Below are positions 32,588 to 42,065 of a stretch of 64,000 nt of DNA, one piece after another. This DNA comes from Nitrospinae bacterium bin107. GTDB lineage: Bacteria; UBA8248. The notes under the pieces were generated by a model that saw nothing but the letters and a program-made list of their open reading frames with translations, made no database searches and had not been told where the DNA came from. A program made the translations under genes and the position numbers. The stretch is taken from the NCBI GenBank assembly GCA_002238965.1, contig MPNJ01000005.1:1-64000 (forward strand), written 5' to 3'. The number at the start of each line of letters is the position of its first letter. Position 1 is the first letter of the stretch.

Positions 32588-33123
32588 TGGCCATGGAGCG
32601 ATTCGAGAGGGCCGCCGTCTTGTTGTCTTTGGCCGAGAGACTGAGAGACGCCGAAAGTTGGTGCGGGGAAACGCACGTTCAGAAGGTAACTTATTTTCTG
32701 CAGGATTTGCTGGAAGTGCCGCTGGAATTCGATTTCATTCTGTACAAGCACGGCCCCTATTCCTTTGACCTGAGCGACGAAATATCATGGATGTGGGCGA
32801 ACGATTTCTTGAAACCGCGTCCGCAGCAGAGGCCATATGGGCCGAAGCTGGTACCCGGCGAGAGGGCGGAACTTTTGAAGAAGATATATTCGAAATCCAT
32901 TGAGGAATATGCCAATAAGGTTCAAAAAATCGTGGATAAGTTCGCGCCGATGAAGGCAAGGGCCTTGGAGAGATATGCCACGGCGTATTATGTTTCGAAA
33001 GAGAAAAAGGAAATAACCCCTGATGCGATGGCGGCTGAAATCGTCGAGCGAAAACCTCATATCAGTCCGGGTGAAGCTCGGGAAGCCGTTGCGTTCGTTG
33101 CGCAGTTAAAGAGTACACTGTAG
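32587..33123 (+). CDS. YwgA/Panacea-like small protein paired with the HD hydrolase
   Basis: A 178-residue soluble protein starting MAMERFERAAVLLSLAERLR. The stretch THVQKVTYFLQDLLEVPLEF followed by FILYKHGPYSFDLSDEI has the KLQK-YGPYS pattern of YwgA-type proteins and of the Panacea (DUF4065) fold. A helical, lysine-rich middle follows, then KEKKEITPDAMAAEIVERKP. GGAGGGG precedes the start inside the HD gene. In Bacillus subtilis, from memory, the HD-domain gene ywfO is followed by ywgA, so the pair is an old association. Panacea domains act as antitoxins in other systems, so this protein may restrain or direct the HD enzyme; that is inference. Confidence 0.72.
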   Translation: MAMERFERAAVLLSLAERLRDAESWCGETHVQKVTYFLQDLLEVPLEFDFILYKHGPYSFDLSDEISWMWANDFLKPRPQQRPYGPKLVPGERAELLKKIYSKSIEEYANKVQKIVDKFAPMKARALERYATAYYVSKEKKEITPDAMAAEIVERKPHISPGEAREAVAFVAQLKSTL

Positions 33124-33204
33124 GGTTCTTGAAATATGTACGCTCGCCTTTATGACAAACGAAAATCCTTGTCCCCGTGATTAGAATCTAATTACAAGCC
33201 GTCC

Positions 33205-34743
33205 TCATTCAGGCGCCCGGCCGCTTTTCTGCGTCATGCTTAAGAGTCGCGCCTCAATTTCCCCGTTCCATGCGCCTTCGCGCATCCGCCAGGTCCAGTT
33301 GCCCTCCGGGACGCCGGGGCGGTTCATGCGGCCTTCGTTGCCGAGACCCAGGACGTCCTGGGCGGGGATGATGGCGAGCGCGGCCTGTGATTTCATCGCC
33401 GCTCGGATCATCGACCAGTGGATGTCTTCGGGTTCGCCCCCGAAGGTCCTGAGCGCCGAGGCGCGCGATATGGCGAAGCCTGCGGGCGTTTCGTTGCGCA
33501 GAATCGGGTCCCCGCCGTGGAACCAGCCCTGGGCGGTGTCGTTGTCGTGCGTGCCGGTGTAAACCACCGCGTTCTCGGGAATGTTGTGGGGCAGATGCGG
33601 GTTGTCCGGGCTGCCGTCGAAGGCGAACTGCAACACGCGCATACTCGGCAGACCGAAACGATCGCGCAGGGCGTGCACGTCGTCTCCCACCGAACCCAGA
33701 TCTTCGGCGATGAGCGGCAACGCGCCCAATTCTTCCTCCAGTGCGCTGAAAATGGCCTCTCCCGGCCCTTCGCGCCAGGCGCCGTCTTTGGGTGATTCCG
33801 CATCCGCCGGAATCGCCCAGAAGCGCGCGAAGCCGATGAAATGATCGAGGCGCAACGCGTTGAACCGGGTGACGTTCACGGCCATGCGCATCTTCCACCA
33901 GGCGAAATTCTCATCAAAGTGCGCGGCCCAGTCGTAGAGGGGGTTCCCCCAGTGCTGGCCGTCCTGGTTGAAGTAATCGGGCGGCGCACCGGCGTAGGCG
34001 GTCGGCCTGCGCGATTCATCGAGTTCGAACAGGTGCGTCTTCGCCCATACGTCGGCCGAATCATGGGCGACGTAGATGGGGATGTCGCCGATCAGGCCGA
34101 CCCCTTTCCCTGCGGCGTATTCCTTGAGTGCGCGCCATTGGCGGTGGAAGATGAACTGCTCGAATTGCGTGTAGCGGATGTTTTTATCGAAGGCGGGATC
34201 GTCGGGGTCCTTGTGCCCTGAATCCTCGGGCCACTCCCACCAGGCGGAGCCGCCGAACGCACGCTTGAGCGCACGGAACCTCGCGTAATCGGCCAGCCAT
34301 CCTGCTTGCGACTCGCGGAACTCCGTATATGCCGCTTCGTTTGCACCGCCGCCGTTCGAGAATGCCTCGAACGCATCTGCGAGAAGCGATTCCTGGGCTT
34401 GGAGCGCTTGGACCGGTTCGATTTCCCTCCCAGCTGGCGGGCGGTGGTTTCCCAGAGCTTTCGGGGAGAGCAGCCCTTCTTCGGCGAGCGTATCGAGCGA
34501 TATCAGGAGCGGATTTCCTGCGAACGTGGATGAGGAAACGTAAGGAGAACCCGTCTCGTCGGTCGGACATACGGGCAGCATCTGCCACCAGCTCTGGCCG
34601 GAGGCTGCGAGTTGGTCGACGAACTCGAATGCCCTGGGGCCCAGATCGCCGAAGCCCGTCTCGCTCGGCAATGAGGTGGGATGCATCAGGATGCCGCTCT
34701 TTCTGGCGTGAAACGGATTTGCTTGGTTCATTCTAAAGACCAT
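33205..34743 (-). CDS. malQ: 4-alpha-glucanotransferase (amylomaltase, GH77)
   Basis: Moves alpha-1,4-glucan segments between maltodextrins in glycogen or maltose use. The 512-residue GH77 enzyme begins with the family motif SGILMHPTSLPSETGFGDLG. It shows SWWQMLPVCPTDETGSPYVS, the nucleophile region ALRLDHFIGFARFW, the acid/base region LPLIAEDLGSVGDDV, and YTGTHDNDTAQGW with the transition-state stabilising Asp. Length is normal for the bacterial type without an N-terminal extension. An in-frame ATG four codons on is an alternative start. The gene is convergent with the HD/YwgA cassette. Confidence 0.93.
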   Translation of the reverse strand: MVFRMNQANPFHARKSGILMHPTSLPSETGFGDLGPRAFEFVDQLAASGQSWWQMLPVCPTDETGSPYVSSSTFAGNPLLISLDTLAEEGLLSPKALGNHRPPAGREIEPVQALQAQESLLADAFEAFSNGGGANEAAYTEFRESQAGWLADYARFRALKRAFGGSAWWEWPEDSGHKDPDDPAFDKNIRYTQFEQFIFHRQWRALKEYAAGKGVGLIGDIPIYVAHDSADVWAKTHLFELDESRRPTAYAGAPPDYFNQDGQHWGNPLYDWAAHFDENFAWWKMRMAVNVTRFNALRLDHFIGFARFWAIPADAESPKDGAWREGPGEAIFSALEEELGALPLIAEDLGSVGDDVHALRDRFGLPSMRVLQFAFDGSPDNPHLPHNIPENAVVYTGTHDNDTAQGWFHGGDPILRNETPAGFAISRASALRTFGGEPEDIHWSMIRAAMKSQAALAIIPAQDVLGLGNEGRMNRPGVPEGNWTWRMREGAWNGEIEARLLSMTQKSGRAPE

Positions 34744-34864
34744 TCACCGGGGAAGTATTTCCCACCTTCGCTTCATCTTGTGTCGCGCGCGGCGCCGGAT
34801 TCACCGCCTGCATACTGGTATGGCACGGCGCGCGCCATTTATTCAAGCAAAAAAGCATTATGCC

Positions 34865-35965
34865 CTAGTGCCCCTCTCCCAAAGGGAGTCTCACGGCGTC
34901 GCCGGTGCGCGAGGATTCCTCCATGGCGATGGTCACCTCCAGGGTCTGGCGCGCGTCTTCCGCCGTGGCGAGATGGCAGGGCCGCCCCGTGGAGAGGTGG
35001 TCCAGCCAGTTCCTCGTCTCATCGCCGATGGGGCCGTACATGGTGTCGAGCGCCCAGTCGCCTGAGGACGTGCTGCCGAGAAAGACCATCGGCAGATTGT
35101 GGTCTGGAACGTAGGCGTGCGGGTAGCCCTTTTCGGTGTAGAGGATGTTCTCCTTATGGTCCTCATCGAAGAGCATCACGCCGTCCGTGCCGATGACTTC
35201 CAGGCGGATGCTCTGCCCCGCGGTGGGGTATTTCGCGGGCAGCGCATAGCAGATGCCCAGGTTCACGGTCGCGCCGTCGGCGAAGGTGATGATCGACCAG
35301 CTCACGTCGTCCACCTTCGGATACCCCGCCTCCTTGAAGACGAAGCCTCCTCCCCGGCATATCACCTCCACCGGCGGGTTTCCTTCCATGAACTAGCACA
35401 TCATGTCGACCCAGTAGGTGAGTACGTCGAGAACGGGCGTGGCGTCCGCCGAGCGTTTCAATATCTCGAACGCTTGCGCCCTGGTGTTGAATACGCGGCC
35501 CGTTGCGCCGATGAGCCTTCCCAGACGGCCCTGCTGTATCTGTTCTTTCCCCAGGAAATAGCGCCGTTTGTATCGCATGATGTAGCCCACGCGGAGGTCT
35601 GTCTCGTATTTCTCCGCAGTGGTGAGTAGGCGGTCGGCGTCTTCAAGCGTCATGGCGATCGGCTTTTCCACCAGCACGGGCTTACCGAGTTCGAGCGCCT
35701 GAAGCACCGGCTCCACGTGGGCGAACTCCGAAGTCGAAACGATGACGGCGCCGACGTCGGGGTGGGAGATGACCTCCTCGTTGCTTCCAGACGCCACCTG
35801 CGCGCCTACGCGCTCACCGAGCGCCTTTGCGCGCTCGGGTTCTGCATCCGAGATGGCGAGAAAGCGAACGGCCGGGTGTTGCGCCGCGAGGCGCGAGCGG
35901 TGCGTGCCGATGCGTCCGGCGCCCACAACGGCGACGCCGAGTTCGTTCCTGTCGAAAAGCGCCAA
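34865..35965 (-). pseudogene. Gfo/Idh/MocA oxidoreductase interrupted by an in-frame amber codon
   Basis: One continuous reading frame on the minus strand encodes a full-length (about 366 residues) sugar/inositol-type dehydrogenase, broken only by TAG at 35393-35395. Before the stop: GVAVVGAGRIGTHRSRLA (NAD site), the EKP motif in VLVEKPIAM, and YIMRYKRRYF, ending YWVDMMC. After the stop the same frame goes on FMEGNPPVEVICRGGGFVFK to a normal C-terminus with GDETRNWLDHLSTGRP. TAG is one base from TGG, and Trp fits the local pattern. Either the gene has been silenced by a recent single mutation, or the codon is read through, or the read has an error. No second change is visible. Confidence 0.82.
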
Positions 35966-36123
35966 GGCGAGCCTCCTGAAAGATTCCGGATGAGAACAAC
36001 GCGCGGCATTCTACGCCGCGAATCCCCCGTCTTCAATCGGGATCACGAGTCGCGAAAGACTCGGCTTCGTTTTGATTATTCTTGTATTTTCAGGCGTCTT
36101 GGCGGATTCGAGAGATGCGCGTC

Positions 36124-37353
36124 TCAAAGAAGCAGGCGGTCGTCCATGCGCGAGCGCGTCAGCACCTCGTTCCCCTCTTCGGTGATGAGCACCGTCTCCT
36201 CGATGCGCACGCCGCCGCCTCCGGGTACGTCCGGCACCCAGATGAGCGGCTCGATGGCGAACACCATGCCGGGTTCGAGGTCGACTTCCTCGGAATCAGG
36301 GTCCGGTTCTCCGATGTATGGAGGCTCGTTGGGCGAGGTGCCCAGCGCGTGGCCGATGCTGAGCGAGAACCAGTTCTTCCGCAAGCCGTATTTCTCGCCC
36401 GTCTCCCAGATTCGATCGGCCACCTGTTTGTTCGTGAAGCCGGGGCGGGTGCGTTCGAGTCCCAACTGCAGGGATTCGTGTACGGCGGTGTAGATTTCCT
36501 TTTGCCGCTTCGAGGGTTTCCCGCAGATCATCGTCCGGGCCACGTCGCCGAAATACCCGTTCCACTGCGCGCCGATGTCGATGAACACCATGTCGCCGCT
36601 GCGGATAATCTTGTCGCTCGCGAAGCGGTAGGGCGGCGACATGTGCTCGCCCGAGGCCACGAAGGGGGAGACCAGGTGCGCCATCTCGCCCCCGTAGTGG
36701 TGGAGCACCTTCATGGCGTCCGCCGCCACGTCGCACTCGCGCTTCCCCGCCCGCACGCTGTCCATCGCCTCCTCGTTTACGGCGTCGGCGATCGCGCAGG
36801 CCTCGCGGATCATATAGACCTCCTCGGGCAACTTGTGCCGGCGCACCTTGTGCATGAATGAATCGCCGTTCACGAACTCCACGTCGTCCAGATGCTTCTG
36901 GTAGGCGCTGAACTGGATGAACGTCATCAGGTCGAGGCCCACCCGCTTGCCGATGAGGCCCAGCTCCTCGAAGAGGGGGCGCAGCGTCTCGCGGATCATC
37001 TTGTCCACGAGTGGCTGTTCCTCCATCTTCGCCAGGTGATGGAATTTCTCTATCCAGGGCATGTCGCGCGAGACGCGGGGTATCTCCCCGCCGTTGGTCA
37101 TGACGTGCGCTCTGCCCTCTCGCGGGAGGATGACGGCGTTTCTCGTTCCCTCGCGGTGCGCCAGAAAAGAAGACCTCATGCTCGTGAGGTAGCGCACGTT
37201 CTCCACCTTCCAGAGGAAAAGGGCGTCGATATCCGCCTCGGCCATCGCCTTTTGCGCCTTGTCCACGCGCTTTTGGCGAAGCGCGCCCACGTCGACGCGC
37301 TCCTCGTAGTCGACGTTGAATTGGCCCCGCGCGAATCCCGGCATGAATTTCAT
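36124..37353 (-). CDS. M24 family metallopeptidase (Xaa-Pro dipeptidase/creatinase-like), copy 1
   Basis: A 409-residue pita-bread protein. The C-terminal half carries the five metal ligands: D in MVFIDIGAQ, D in YFGDVARTM, H in LSIGHALGTSP, E in MVFAIEPLIW, and E in VRIEETVLI. The N-terminal half is a creatinase-type domain (ALFLWKVENVRYLTSMRSSF). Family members cut Xaa-Pro dipeptides or C-N bonds of small amidines. It sits among dehydrogenase and VOC genes in a leftward run, so catabolism of a small nitrogen compound is plausible. Confidence 0.88.
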   Translation of the reverse strand: MKFMPGFARGQFNVDYEERVDVGALRQKRVDKAQKAMAEADIDALFLWKVENVRYLTSMRSSFLAHREGTRNAVILPREGRAHVMTNGGEIPRVSRDMPWIEKFHHLAKMEEQPLVDKMIRETLRPLFEELGLIGKRVGLDLMTFIQFSAYQKHLDDVEFVNGDSFMHKVRRHKLPEEVYMIREACAIADAVNEEAMDSVRAGKRECDVAADAMKVLHHYGGEMAHLVSPFVASGEHMSPPYRFASDKIIRSGDMVFIDIGAQWNGYFGDVARTMICGKPSKRQKEIYTAVHESLQLGLERTRPGFTNKQVADRIWETGEKYGLRKNWFSLSIGHALGTSPNEPPYIGEPDPDSEEVDLEPGMVFAIEPLIWVPDVPGGGGVRIEETVLITEEGNEVLTRSRMDDRLLL

Positions 37354-37434
37354 CTCCTGTTGTAGGGATGCTCTCGCGGCTGGAATGGCAAACCGCGACT
37401 GACGCCCCGTATGTATTTCATGAAAAATGAACCG

Positions 37435-37818
37435 TTATTCAGGTTCTTCCACCAGTTCGATCACGACGTTATCGGGCGCGATGATGAAGGCCGTCCTCGA
37501 ACCCAGAACGCCGTCTCCCGGTTTTTTCGTGAAGACGACGCCCGCTTTCTCCAGGCGTTCGGCCACTTCGTCGATGCCGTCCACCTGGATTCCGAAGTGG
37601 TGGAGGCCGCGGCCCACCTTCGCCATGGAATCGTCCTCATCGGCTCTCAGGCCGCGTATGCGGATTTCCACCTCCCCGAGCATCACGCTGATGTAGGGAG
37701 AACCGCGGTATTCGATCTCTGGCGTGTAAAGTTCGCCGCCGAAGTGGTTGATGTAGAAATCCGCCGCCGCCTGGGGATCCTTGGCGACGTGGTGCACGTG
37801 ATGGGTTCGTGAGGCCAC
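37435..37818 (-). CDS. VOC superfamily (glyoxalase/bleomycin resistance-like) protein
   Basis: A 127-residue protein with two beta-alpha-beta-beta-beta units. It begins RTHHVHHVAKDPQAAADFYI and has a second unit GLHHFGIQVDGIDEVAERLE ending IIAPDNVVIELVEEPE. The two His-start strands and the final Glu are the usual metal positions of glyoxalase I, epimerases and ring-cleavage dioxygenases. The reaction is not resolved. It lies between the M24 peptidase and acyl-CoA dehydrogenase genes on the same strand. Confidence 0.85.
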   Translation of the reverse strand: MASRTHHVHHVAKDPQAAADFYINHFGGELYTPEIEYRGSPYISVMLGEVEIRIRGLRADEDDSMAKVGRGLHHFGIQVDGIDEVAERLEKAGVVFTKKPGDGVLGSRTAFIIAPDNVVIELVEEPE

Positions 37819-37853
37819 CCTGTTTCCTCCCTTGTTGGTGATGGGTTCAGAGC

Positions 37854-39131
37854 CTAGAGGCCGTCTCCGACGGCGACGTATGCGCCGCCGGGCACGGGAT
37901 TCTCATCGTCGTTTCGCGCACCCCACTGGCCGGTGATGGCGTACATCGCCCGCACCTTCTTCATGTTGTTTCCGCCGTCGCTCGAGAAGAGCATGTTGTG
38001 CGTGTCGCGGAACCATTTCTCCAGGAAATTCTCGCGCTGCACGCCCACGCCCGCGTGTATCTCCATCGCCATCTTCGTGACGTCGCAGGAGATCTCGTGC
38101 GCGAAGGCGCTGGCGGTGAGCGTCATGGGCGGGTCGATGGGAATCTCGTGGCGCATGTCCTGACGCCATGCCGCGTAGTGCACGTAGGCGCGCGCCGCCT
38201 GGATCTTCGTGTACATGTCGACGAGCTTGATGCCGACGGATTGGTGGTGCGCGATGGGGCGTCCGCTCTGGTGCCGGTTTTGCGCGAATTCGAGCGATTT
38301 CTCATACGCCGCGCGCGCCACGCCAATCTGGCCCGCCGCGTTGATGAGGGCGTCGCCGCGCAGGTGCCGCCTGATGTAGGAGACGCCGCAGTTCTCGGGT
38401 CCCAGGCGGTATTTCGCGGGGACTATCGCGTTATCGAAGATGATCTCGGCGTTCTGGTTCAGGCGGTAGCCCATCTTGTTGTGCACCTTGCCCATCTTCA
38501 CGCCGGGCGCGTCCATCGGCACCATCAGGAGGGAAGCCCCCTGCTCGACGCCCACGTCGGGGTTCGTGCGCACGAACGTGAACATGAGCCGCGCCCAGCC
38601 CACGTTCGAGATGAAGTGCTTCTTCCCGTTCACGATGTAGTTGTCGCCGTCGAGCACGGCGGTGGTCTGGTATCCGCCGTCCGCCCCGTTGTAGGGGATC
38701 TGGTTCTCGGATCCCGAGGCGGGCTCGGTCGTCGCCGTGCCGATGAGGAAGGTGGGGTCGCTTACGTACTCGCGCATCCAGTAGTCCGCCAGTTCCGCGT
38801 CTCCCAGAAGCTCGCTCGCAAGGATGTGGGATATCTTCGTGGAAGACAGCATGAACCCCGTGGCGCCCCTGTCACCCCAGGAAATCTCCTCGCCCACGAT
38901 GCAGTGGGTGAGAAGATCTTCCACGCCGCCGCCGCCGTATTCCTTGGGGATGCTCATCGTTCTGAGGCCCGTCTTGTCGAGTTTCTCGAGAAGATGGGGC
39001 ATATAGGCGCAATTGAGCGGGTCCTGCTGATGGTCCAGTTCCAGGCTGATGGGCCGGATTTCATCCCGCGCGAATTCATGCGCAATTCTTTGATATTCTT
39101 GTTGTTCATCGGTCATTCGGTAGTCGAACAT
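37854..39131 (-). CDS. Acyl-CoA dehydrogenase
   Basis: An FAD flavoenzyme of 425 residues for alpha,beta-oxidation of an acyl-CoA. It starts with DYRMTDEQQEYQRIAHEFAR, a usual N-terminal helix. The middle has FLIGTATTEPASGSENQIPY and the GKKHFISNVGWARLMFTFVR beta-domain. The C-terminal helical part includes QIGVARAAYEKSLEFAQNRH and MAMEIHAGVGVQRENFLEKW with the RDTHNMLF FAD-contact pattern. The base position differs among subfamilies and cannot be fixed here. It follows the Gfo/Idh/MocA gene at 39186-40217 by 54 bases on the same strand. Confidence 0.92.
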   Translation of the reverse strand: MFDYRMTDEQQEYQRIAHEFARDEIRPISLELDHQQDPLNCAYMPHLLEKLDKTGLRTMSIPKEYGGGGVEDLLTHCIVGEEISWGDRGATGFMLSSTKISHILASELLGDAELADYWMREYVSDPTFLIGTATTEPASGSENQIPYNGADGGYQTTAVLDGDNYIVNGKKHFISNVGWARLMFTFVRTNPDVGVEQGASLLMVPMDAPGVKMGKVHNKMGYRLNQNAEIIFDNAIVPAKYRLGPENCGVSYIRRHLRGDALINAAGQIGVARAAYEKSLEFAQNRHQSGRPIAHHQSVGIKLVDMYTKIQAARAYVHYAAWRQDMRHEIPIDPPMTLTASAFAHEISCDVTKMAMEIHAGVGVQRENFLEKWFRDTHNMLFSSDGGNNMKKVRAMYAITGQWGARNDDENPVPGGAYVAVGDGL

Positions 39132-39185
39132 GGGTCTCCTTCCTTCCAGTGATGGGCGGGTCTACCCCGCCGGAGCCATTTGTGT

Positions 39186-40217
39186 CTAGTCGTCTTCTTC
39201 GAGTATCTCCGCCACTTCCACGGGTTCGCCGCGCTCCCATGAGCGCATGGCCGCCCACACGGCGCCAAGAACGTGGAGTCCTTCCGCTCCGCCCACCTCG
39301 GGTGGACGCTTTTCCCGGACGGCGCCTGCGAAATCCTTGAATTCCTCTATCAGGTAATCCTGCCGGGGGTATTCCTCGTAGGGGATCTCTTCTCGCTTCT
39401 CCCCGTCTTTTTTAAGGATTTTGATGCCCTCCCACCTGTCGTGGTAGAGGTTCGCCTCATCCCCGTAGGCGTTCATGAAATAGGTGTATCGCCCGTTCGG
39501 CGTGCGCGGGCTGATGAAGCTCGTCCCCAGCGTGCCGAGCAGGCCGGATTCGAACTCGAACCACACGACGCTCACGTCGGGAATTTCCGATTTTGTCTTT
39601 ATCTTACTGAACGCCGCCGACGCGCGCTTTATCGGCCCGTAAAGATACAGGAGGTTGTCCACCTGGTGGATGGCCACCTGGAGCAGCGGGCCGCCCGGGG
39701 AGCCTTCCGCATACCATTGCCAGTTGTCCGGCGTGTAGTGGAGCCCCCGGTCGTTCGAGTAGTTGGTCTCGGCCATCGCGAGGGTGCCGATGGTTCCCTC
39801 ATCGAGCATTTGCTTGAAGAGGCGGTGGCCTCTGAGCCATCTAGAGCTCGCGCCGACCGCCAGGGTGACGCCGGCATCCTCACAGGCGCGGATCATCTTT
39901 TTGGCATCCGCAATGGAGGCGGCGATCGGCTTGTCGACGAGTATGTGTTTCCCCTGCTCGGCCGCCGCCATCGCAAGTTCGGCGTGCTTGTTGTTGGGCG
40001 CCGCGATGACCACGGCGTCCACATCGGGGTGCCGCACCACCGCCTCGTAGCTTTCCTCTTCACTGCATGAGAATTTTTCGCTGAACGCCTTTCGTTTTTC
40101 GGGCGTCCTAGTGAAGCACGTGGTGATTTTCATCCCGGGCGTTCTTTCGATGTAGGACGCCAGTGTGTTGCCCCAGCGGCCCAGCCCGACCACGGCCACC
40201 CTCAATGGATCGCTCAT
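39186..40217 (-). CDS. Gfo/Idh/MocA family oxidoreductase
   Basis: A 343-residue NAD(P)-dependent dehydrogenase of sugars or related polyols. The Rossmann start is LRVAVVGLGRWGNTLASYIE. The catalytic-site region is HILVDKPIAASIADAKKMIR, where the usual EKP reads DKP. The C-terminal sheet has GGPLLQVAIHQVDNLLYLYG with the conserved His. It is intact, unlike the paralogue at 34865-35965. It is probably translated in one run with the Dpp-type ABC genes upstream, 28 bases away. Confidence 0.88.
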   Translation of the reverse strand: MSDPLRVAVVGLGRWGNTLASYIERTPGMKITTCFTRTPEKRKAFSEKFSCSEEESYEAVVRHPDVDAVVIAAPNNKHAELAMAAAEQGKHILVDKPIAASIADAKKMIRACEDAGVTLAVGASSRWLRGHRLFKQMLDEGTIGTLAMAETNYSNDRGLHYTPDNWQWYAEGSPGGPLLQVAIHQVDNLLYLYGPIKRASAAFSKIKTKSEIPDVSVVWFEFESGLLGTLGTSFISPRTPNGRYTYFMNAYGDEANLYHDRWEGIKILKKDGEKREEIPYEEYPRQDYLIEEFKDFAGAVREKRPPEVGGAEGLHVLGAVWAAMRSWERGEPVEVAEILEEDD

Positions 40218-40245
40218 CTGGTATTTCTCCTCATTCCGTAACGAC

Positions 40246-41151
40246 TCATAACGATTTCAAGCGTGGGTCCAGCACGTTTCTCAGCCAATCCCCCACAAGG
40301 TTCGCACCCAGCACCGTCACCGTAATCGCCAGACCGGGCAGGGTGACGACCCACCAGGATGTGTAGAGGTGCACCTTCCCGTCGCTGAGCAGACCGCCCC
40401 ATGTGGGTGTGGGCGGCGGCACGCCGAGCCCCAGGAAGCTCAGGCCCGCCTCGATGATGATCATCCGCCCCAGATACAGGGACGCGATGATGATGACGGG
40501 CGCCAGCACGTTCGGGAGAATGTGGCGGACGATGATGCGGAGATGGCTCCCGCCGATGCTCCGCGCCGCCTGGACGAATTCCTGCTCGCGCAGCGTGAGC
40601 ACCTCGCCGCGCACGACGCGGGCGTAGATGACCCAGATGCGCATCGACATCACGAGTATCAACACGACCAGGCTCGGCCCCACGATGGCGATGGTCGCCA
40701 GGGCCAGCAGTATGAACGGAAAGGAGAGCACCAGGTCCACGAGCCGCATGAGCAGAAAATCCACCTTTCCGCCGAAATAACCCGCCACCAGACCTACGCA
40801 AAGTCCAAAACATCCCGTGAGCAAAACGGCGAAAAACCCCACCAGCAGCGAAATGCGCGCGCCGTAGATGAGCCTGCTCAGAAAATCCCGCCCCAGGTGG
40901 TCCGTACCTAGCAGATAGATCTGCTGGCCGTCCGACCACATGGGCGGTTTGAGGTTTCTGTCCAGGAGTTGGGCCTGGGGGTCCATGGGCGCGAGCAGCG
41001 GCGCGAAGACGGCCATCACCACTACTGTTACGAGAATGACGCAGCCCAGGAGCGCTGATTTATCCTTCCACAGGGACGCCCATATCCTCGGGCGATCGGG
41101 GAGTTCCTCGATCTCCATGGAATCCTGAAATGTGAGCGCTTGTTCTCTCAT
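40246..41151 (-). CDS. Dipeptide/oligopeptide ABC permease, DppC-like
   Basis: Inner-membrane subunit of a peptide- or nickel-type ABC importer, 301 residues. It has an N-terminal tail, a first helix (SALLGCVILVTVVVMAVFAP), the periplasmic LLGTDHLGRDFLSRLIYGAR signature of DppC/OppC, and the EAA loop REQEFVQAARSIGGSHLRII that contacts the ATPase. The reading frame stays open far upstream, but the start ATG 41151 overlaps the stop of the DppB-like gene (ATGA) and gives the family length. No ATPase genes are found in the cluster, so they must be elsewhere or shared. Confidence 0.92.
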   Translation of the reverse strand: MREQALTFQDSMEIEELPDRPRIWASLWKDKSALLGCVILVTVVVMAVFAPLLAPMDPQAQLLDRNLKPPMWSDGQQIYLLGTDHLGRDFLSRLIYGARISLLVGFFAVLLTGCFGLCVGLVAGYFGGKVDFLLMRLVDLVLSFPFILLALATIAIVGPSLVVLILVMSMRIWVIYARVVRGEVLTLREQEFVQAARSIGGSHLRIIVRHILPNVLAPVIIIASLYLGRMIIIEAGLSFLGLGVPPPTPTWGGLLSDGKVHLYTSWWVVTLPGLAITVTVLGANLVGDWLRNVLDPRLKSL

Positions 41152-42065
41152 TCGTATGAAATCCTTGGGTCGAGATAGGCGTAGACGAGGTCCACTGTCA
41201 GGTTGATGATCACGAACCCCGACGCCAGAAGAAACACGGCGGCCTGGACGATCGGGAAATCGCGATTCGCGATCGAATCGACCACGAGGCGCCCGACCCC
41301 CGGCCAGGCGAAAACGACCTCGATGATCACGGTTCCGCCGAGCAGAATGCCCAAGTCCAGTCCCATGACGGTCACGATGGGAATCGAGGAATTCTTCAGG
41401 GCGTGAACCATGAGCACGATTTTTTCGCTCAGTCCCTTCGCCCGCGCCGTCGTAATGTAGTCCTGGCGCAGCACCTCGAGCATCTGGGAGCGCATGAGCC
41501 TCGCGAGCCGGGCGAGGTGATACGTGGAGGCGGCGAATGCCGGCATGATGAAGTGCTCCCACCCCCCGCGGCCGAAAGAGGGCAGAAGCCCCAGCGTCAC
41601 CGAGAAGAACATGATGAACATGATCGCCAGCCAGAAATCGGGAACCGCCTGCATCAGCACCGTGATGCCTACGCAGCCCTTGTCGTAGGATGAGCCTTCT
41701 TTGAAAGCCGCCAGACAGCCGAATGGAATTCCGATGACGACGGCGAAAACGAATGCCCCGACCGCCATCTCTATCGTCGCCGGGAAATGCTCCAGAACGA
41801 GGCCCATGGCCGATTCGCCGTGTTCGGTGGATTCCCCGAAATTCCCCTGCAGCGCGTTTTTCAGGAAACGCCAGTACTGCACGTGGAGCGGCTGGTCGAG
41901 CCCCATGAGTTTTCTCAAGTACTCGATGTCTTCGTGAGTCGCATCGGTATCGAGCATCACCAGGACGGGGTCGCCCGTCATGTGAAGCAGGAGAAACACG
42001 ATGATCATGACGCACTTGAGGAGGACTACCGCCTGAATCAAGCGCTTGAAGACATATCCAGCCAT
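41148..42065 (-). CDS. Dipeptide/oligopeptide ABC permease, DppB-like
   Basis: Partner permease of 305 residues. It starts MAGYVFKRLIQAVVLLKCVM, the typical first helix of DppB/OppB, and has the periplasmic YWRFLKNALQGNFGES region, LMRSQMLEVLRQDYITTARA as EAA loop, and VFAWPGVGRLVVDSIANRDF near the end. ATG 42065 follows GGGTGG and matches the family start better than the upstream ATG. A stable hairpin at 42176-42215 separates it from the binding-protein gene. Confidence 0.92.
   Translation of the reverse strand: MAGYVFKRLIQAVVLLKCVMIIVFLLLHMTGDPVLVMLDTDATHEDIEYLRKLMGLDQPLHVQYWRFLKNALQGNFGESTEHGESAMGLVLEHFPATIEMAVGAFVFAVVIGIPFGCLAAFKEGSSYDKGCVGITVLMQAVPDFWLAIMFIMFFSVTLGLLPSFGRGGWEHFIMPAFAASTYHLARLARLMRSQMLEVLRQDYITTARAKGLSEKIVLMVHALKNSSIPIVTVMGLDLGILLGGTVIIEVVFAWPGVGRLVVDSIANRDFPIVQAAVFLLASGFVIINLTVDLVYAYLDPRISYE

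Noticed and set aside
35393-35395. TAG in the Gfo/Idh/MocA gene as pyrrolysine or general recoding
   Set aside because: Many genes in the window seem to use ordinary stops, there is no tRNA-Pyl, and a single TGG to TAG change is simpler.
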